A stretch of 51,673 nucleotides of DNA, taken from positions 1 to 51,673 of the forward strand of contig CACYYO010000006.1 of NCBI GenBank assembly GCA_902778645.1, read 5' to 3'. Source of the stretch: an uncultured Rhodospirillales bacterium (GTDB taxonomy: Bacteria; Pseudomonadota; Alphaproteobacteria; RF32; CAG-239). The notes beneath the pieces are model-generated. The model saw nothing but the letters and a program-made list of their open reading frames with translations, did not search any database and had not been told where the DNA came from. The position numbers and the translations under genes are program-made. Positions 49,491 to 51,673 of this stretch are shown here, one piece after another (position 1 is the stretch's first letter; each line of letters opens with the position of its first letter).

Positions 49491-50046
49491 CTGCTGTTTC
49501 TCCCGACTCGTATTTCAGAAAAATTACTTTAGCCAATCCATATTTACGCTCATTTTGCACAGAATAGCAAGACGGAACTGCAATTTTTTCATTTTTTTCG
49601 ACCTCGATAAGGCAAAGAGCCCCTTCTTTGAGCCATTTTTGGCGGTGCAAATTTATCAGTGCCACCTCACTCAAACCTTTATTGTATGGTGCATCCATAA
49701 ATAAGATATCATACGGTTGCTCTGCAACGGGCAATGTCGAAACATCGGCTCGTTTGACCATTATTTTGCTCTGCTCGGCAGGAAACAGTGCCACATTTTT
49801 TGTCAGGCTTTTGGTATCAATATCTATCAGGCACACGTGTTTTATGCCCCGAGATATCGCCTCTAAGGCAAAAGCACCGGTACCGGCAAAAACATCTAAC
49901 AATGTATATTCCGACCACGGATTTTCAAGCTGAGAATTAAGAATATTAAACAGCGCCTCTCGGGCTCTGTCCGAGGTTGGTCGTACCTTATCGGAATCGG
50001 GAGAAAACAGTTTTTTACCGCGATATTGCCCGCCAATAATTCTCAT
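49477..50046 (-). CDS. rsmD: 16S rRNA (guanine-966-N2)-methyltransferase
   Basis: RsmD methylates G966 of 16S rRNA during 30S assembly. The 189-residue product has the family's N-terminal MRIIGGQYRGKKL and VRPTSDRAREALFNIL, SAM-binding LLDVFAGTGAFALEA near 50-64 and a catalytic MDAPYNKG (usually DPPY) near 117. Its ATG overlaps the rluB stop as ATGA. The neighbouring pseudouridine synthase is a frequent partner in alphaproteobacteria. Confidence 0.94.
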   Translation of the reverse strand: MRIIGGQYRGKKLFSPDSDKVRPTSDRAREALFNILNSQLENPWSEYTLLDVFAGTGAFALEAISRGIKHVCLIDIDTKSLTKNVALFPAEQSKIMVKRADVSTLPVAEQPYDILFMDAPYNKGLSEVALINLHRQKWLKEGALCLIEVEKNEKIAVPSCYSVQNERKYGLAKVIFLKYESGETADEQR

Positions 50047-50765
50047 AGTGCAAACTTTCCGCCCAGCTGTTCTTTGAGGACTTTTTGCGGCACTTCTTTC
50101 ACTTCGCCTTTTTTGAGGCTACCCAACTGAAATGGTCCGTATGACAAACGCAATAAACGGGCAACCTCTAAGCCGACAGATTTCATTAATTTACGAATCT
50201 CGCGGTTTTTACCCTCGTTCAATGTCACACTCAACCAGGCGTTTGTGCCCTGCTCGCTTTCTATTGTTACTTTGACCGCTCCATAATGCACACCGTCAAC
50301 CACCGCACCGTTCTCCAAATCAGCCAACTTTTGCTTATCAATCGTGCCGTGGACTTTGACTTTATAGCGTCTTGTCCAAGCGTTTTGCGGCAATTCCAGC
50401 GTTCTTGACAATTCACCATTATTGGTCAACAAAAGCAATCCCTCGGAGTTTAAATCAAGCCTCCCGACAGAAATGACACGCGGCAAACCGGCCGGCAGAT
50501 TATCGAATACCGTCGGGCGATTTTGGGTGTCGTTATGGGTTGTCACTAACCCGACCGGTTTGTAATAAAGCCACAAGCGTGTTTGTTCGGGGGCGGAAAC
50601 CTTTTCTCCGTCCAATTTTATTTTTTCGGTCCCCTCAACATTAAACGCCGGCGACTCGATGATTGTCCCGTTAACGCTGACACGTTGCTGAGCAATCAGT
50701 TTTTCTGCCTCGCGGCGCGAACATACACCGGCTCGGGCTAAGTATTTGGCAATTCTTTCGGTCAT
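50043..50765 (-). CDS. rluB: 23S rRNA pseudouridine synthase, RluB family
   Basis: The 240-residue protein begins with an S4 RNA-binding domain (IAKYLARAGVCSRREAEKLI) and continues with an RsuA/RluB catalytic domain: LYYKPVGLVTT, VGRLDLNSEGLLLLTN (catalytic Asp near 103) and NEGKNREIRKLM. It isomerises a uridine in 23S rRNA, probably the RluB site; RsuA/RluE cannot be fully excluded. No strong Shine-Dalgarno is apparent, only AAAG-rich sequence. First gene of the rluB-rsmD-chorismate mutase operon. Confidence 0.9.
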   Translation of the reverse strand: MTERIAKYLARAGVCSRREAEKLIAQQRVSVNGTIIESPAFNVEGTEKIKLDGEKVSAPEQTRLWLYYKPVGLVTTHNDTQNRPTVFDNLPAGLPRVISVGRLDLNSEGLLLLTNNGELSRTLELPQNAWTRRYKVKVHGTIDKQKLADLENGAVVDGVHYGAVKVTIESEQGTNAWLSVTLNEGKNREIRKLMKSVGLEVARLLRLSYGPFQLGSLKKGEVKEVPQKVLKEQLGGKFAL

Positions 50766-50780
50766 AACTTTCTCTACTTT

Positions 50781-50832
50781 CCTCCCTTGATAGGGAGCAT
50801 ATTTTCCGCTTTCCCTCCCTTGATAGGGAGGG
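50781..50832. repeat. Tandem copies of a CTCCCTTGATAGGGAG palindrome
   Basis: Two copies (50782-50797 and 50816-50831) of a perfect palindrome lie in the rluB-tadA divergent spacer, the second extended to CCTCCCTTGATAGGGAGG. Confidence 0.8.
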
Positions 50833-50862
50833 TCAGGGTGGGTAGATACTCCAGAAAACAGT

Positions 50863-50897
50863 ACCCCTCCTAACCTCCCCTCAAACAGGGGAGGAAT
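50863..50897. repeat. 35-nt palindromic dispersed repeat, copy 2
   Basis: Differs from 6429-6463 at one base (A for T in the loop). Confidence 0.8.
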
Positions 50898-50972
50898 TTT
50901 GAGTCCTTATTAACTATTCCTTTTGATATTGCTGATATCATACTTTGCAGGATTAATCAACTATTCGTTTGT

Positions 50973-51437
50973 ATGATGAATAATGCAGAAACATATATGA
51001 GGCGCGCGCTTGAATTGGCGCGTCTTGCCGCAAGTCAGGATGAAGTCCCGATTGGCGCTGTCGTTGTAGACCCCGAAAGCGGGGAGGTTGTTGCCGAATC
51101 GCATAATATGAGCGAGCACGGCGGAGAAGCAACAGCCCATGCCGAAATGTTGGCTATGCAACAAGCCTGTCTGAAATTGGGGCAAAAACGTTTGTGGAAT
51201 ATGGATTTGTATGTCACTTTAGAGCCTTGTACAATGTGTGCGGCGGCAATTTCGTTTATGCGAATCGGAAGAGTGTTTTTCGGGGCGACTGATGAAAAAG
51301 GCGGGGCGATTGTTTCCGGTGTTCGATTTTATGAACAACCGACTTGTCACCACAGGCCAGAGGTTATCAGCGGAATTTGCGCGGAAGAATGCGGAAAGGT
51401 GCTGAAAGATTTTTTTATGAAGAAAAGGAAAATGTAG
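50973..51437 (+). CDS. tadA: tRNA adenosine(34) deaminase
   Basis: TadA converts A34 to inosine in tRNA-Arg(ACG). The 154-residue product has the zinc deaminase motifs THAEM (HAE, near residue 57) and PCTMCAAAI (PCxxC near 88-92), the EVPIGAVVV strand and length typical of TadA rather than cytidine deaminases. ATG 50973 is followed by a second ATG at 50976; no good Shine-Dalgarno is visible. It is divergent from rluB across a repeat-filled spacer. Confidence 0.93.
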   Translation: MMNNAETYMRRALELARLAASQDEVPIGAVVVDPESGEVVAESHNMSEHGGEATAHAEMLAMQQACLKLGQKRLWNMDLYVTLEPCTMCAAAISFMRIGRVFFGATDEKGGAIVSGVRFYEQPTCHHRPEVISGICAEECGKVLKDFFMKKRKM

Positions 51438-51673
51438 AGTGCGCGACCGCTCAAGCGGCTTGCTCACGATGTTTCCCGAATCAAGTTCGGGTATGACGAG
51501 AGGAGTTCTGTCATTCTGTGGCTCGATGCTGTAACTTTCTCTCTTCGTCTGTCATTCCGTGGCTTGACCACGGAATCCACGTTGAGGCGCGTAGGGAGCA
51601 ACTAGCGTGAGCTAGTTGGGGATTGCGCCTGCGCAATCTTTGTGTTATACATAAGGCATGAAGTTCAAAAAGC
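51438..51673. repeat. Repeat-rich intergenic end
   Basis: The segment holds several inverted repeats without an ORF: ACCGCTCAAGCGGCT-like, CCCGAATCAAGTTCGGG, a GTCATTCCGTGGCTTGACCACGGAAT palindrome written here as arms TTCCGTGG/CCACGGAA, and CTAGCGTGAGCTAG. GTCATTC occurs twice. These resemble dispersed palindromes of alphaproteobacterial genomes. Confidence 0.6.

Overview
The window reads as a chromosomal piece of an AT-rich alphaproteobacterium, most likely an uncultured host-associated (for example gut) lineage. The basis is inference from gene content and from the ispH-...-rnhA arrangement, not from a marker gene. Housekeeping genes use Shine-Dalgarno sites of the AGGAGG type, sigma70-like promoters (TTGACA/TATAAT) and many compact rho-independent terminators shared by convergent genes.

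Layout. 1-10.9 kb: the tail of an unknown gene, uvrA, an SPFH/prohibitin-like gene, a divergent pair containing a 497-residue protein with an HNH-like motif, class II aldolase (fba), a predicted HExxH metalloprotease, and accB-accC preceded by strikingly phased T-tracts. 10.9-16.9 kb: a HAD 5'-nucleotidase-like gene translationally coupled to a zeta-toxin-like kinase, two flavoprotein genes, a lipoprotein, and a large unknown protein overlapped by a SUKH-like immunity gene. 16.9-21.4 kb: tRNA-Ala(GGC), then a tightly overlapped five-gene operon on the minus strand (SGHY-domain protein, SplB-like radical SAM, MazG-like, Nudix, UDP-GlcNAc 2-epimerase), which looks like an acquired small-molecule or nucleotide-sugar pathway. 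21.6-28.3 kb: a small membrane protein, nagA, a YgiW-like OB-fold protein, a short divergent metK behind a structured leader, two unknown genes, a CstA-type transporter and an HD phosphohydrolase.

28.66-36.54 kb is a 7.9-kb integrative element in tRNA-Val(GAC), bounded by perfect 50-bp direct repeats. It encodes a tyrosine integrase, an AlpA-like regulator, a HUH-type Rep and a small-terminase-like protein, which together suggest a phage-satellite (PICI-like) element. Its cargo is a proteasome-beta-like Ntn hydrolase with a 58-residue companion, two membrane proteins behind a structured RNA, and a toxin-antitoxin-SecB-chaperone (TAC) module with a consensus promoter.

36.6-51.7 kb: an LTA-synthase/sulfatase-like membrane enzyme, N-formylglutamate amidohydrolase family, lytic transglycosylase, acyl-ACP thioesterase, M16 peptidase, ispH, an AlbA_2/Schlafen-like gene, rnhA, psd-pssA, tRNA-Leu(UAA) with a broken copy of its own 3' end downstream, a LuxR-type response regulator, rluB-rsmD-chorismate mutase, and tadA, ending in palindromic repeats.

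A recurring theme is a set of isolated, GC-richer genes with no Shine-Dalgarno site, mostly with their own strong promoter and terminator, slotted between housekeeping genes (at 3.5, 4.4, 21.6, 25.0, 25.8, 36.7 and 45.0 kb). They look like single-gene acquisitions from a common donor type. All functions are read from motifs by eye; no database search was run.
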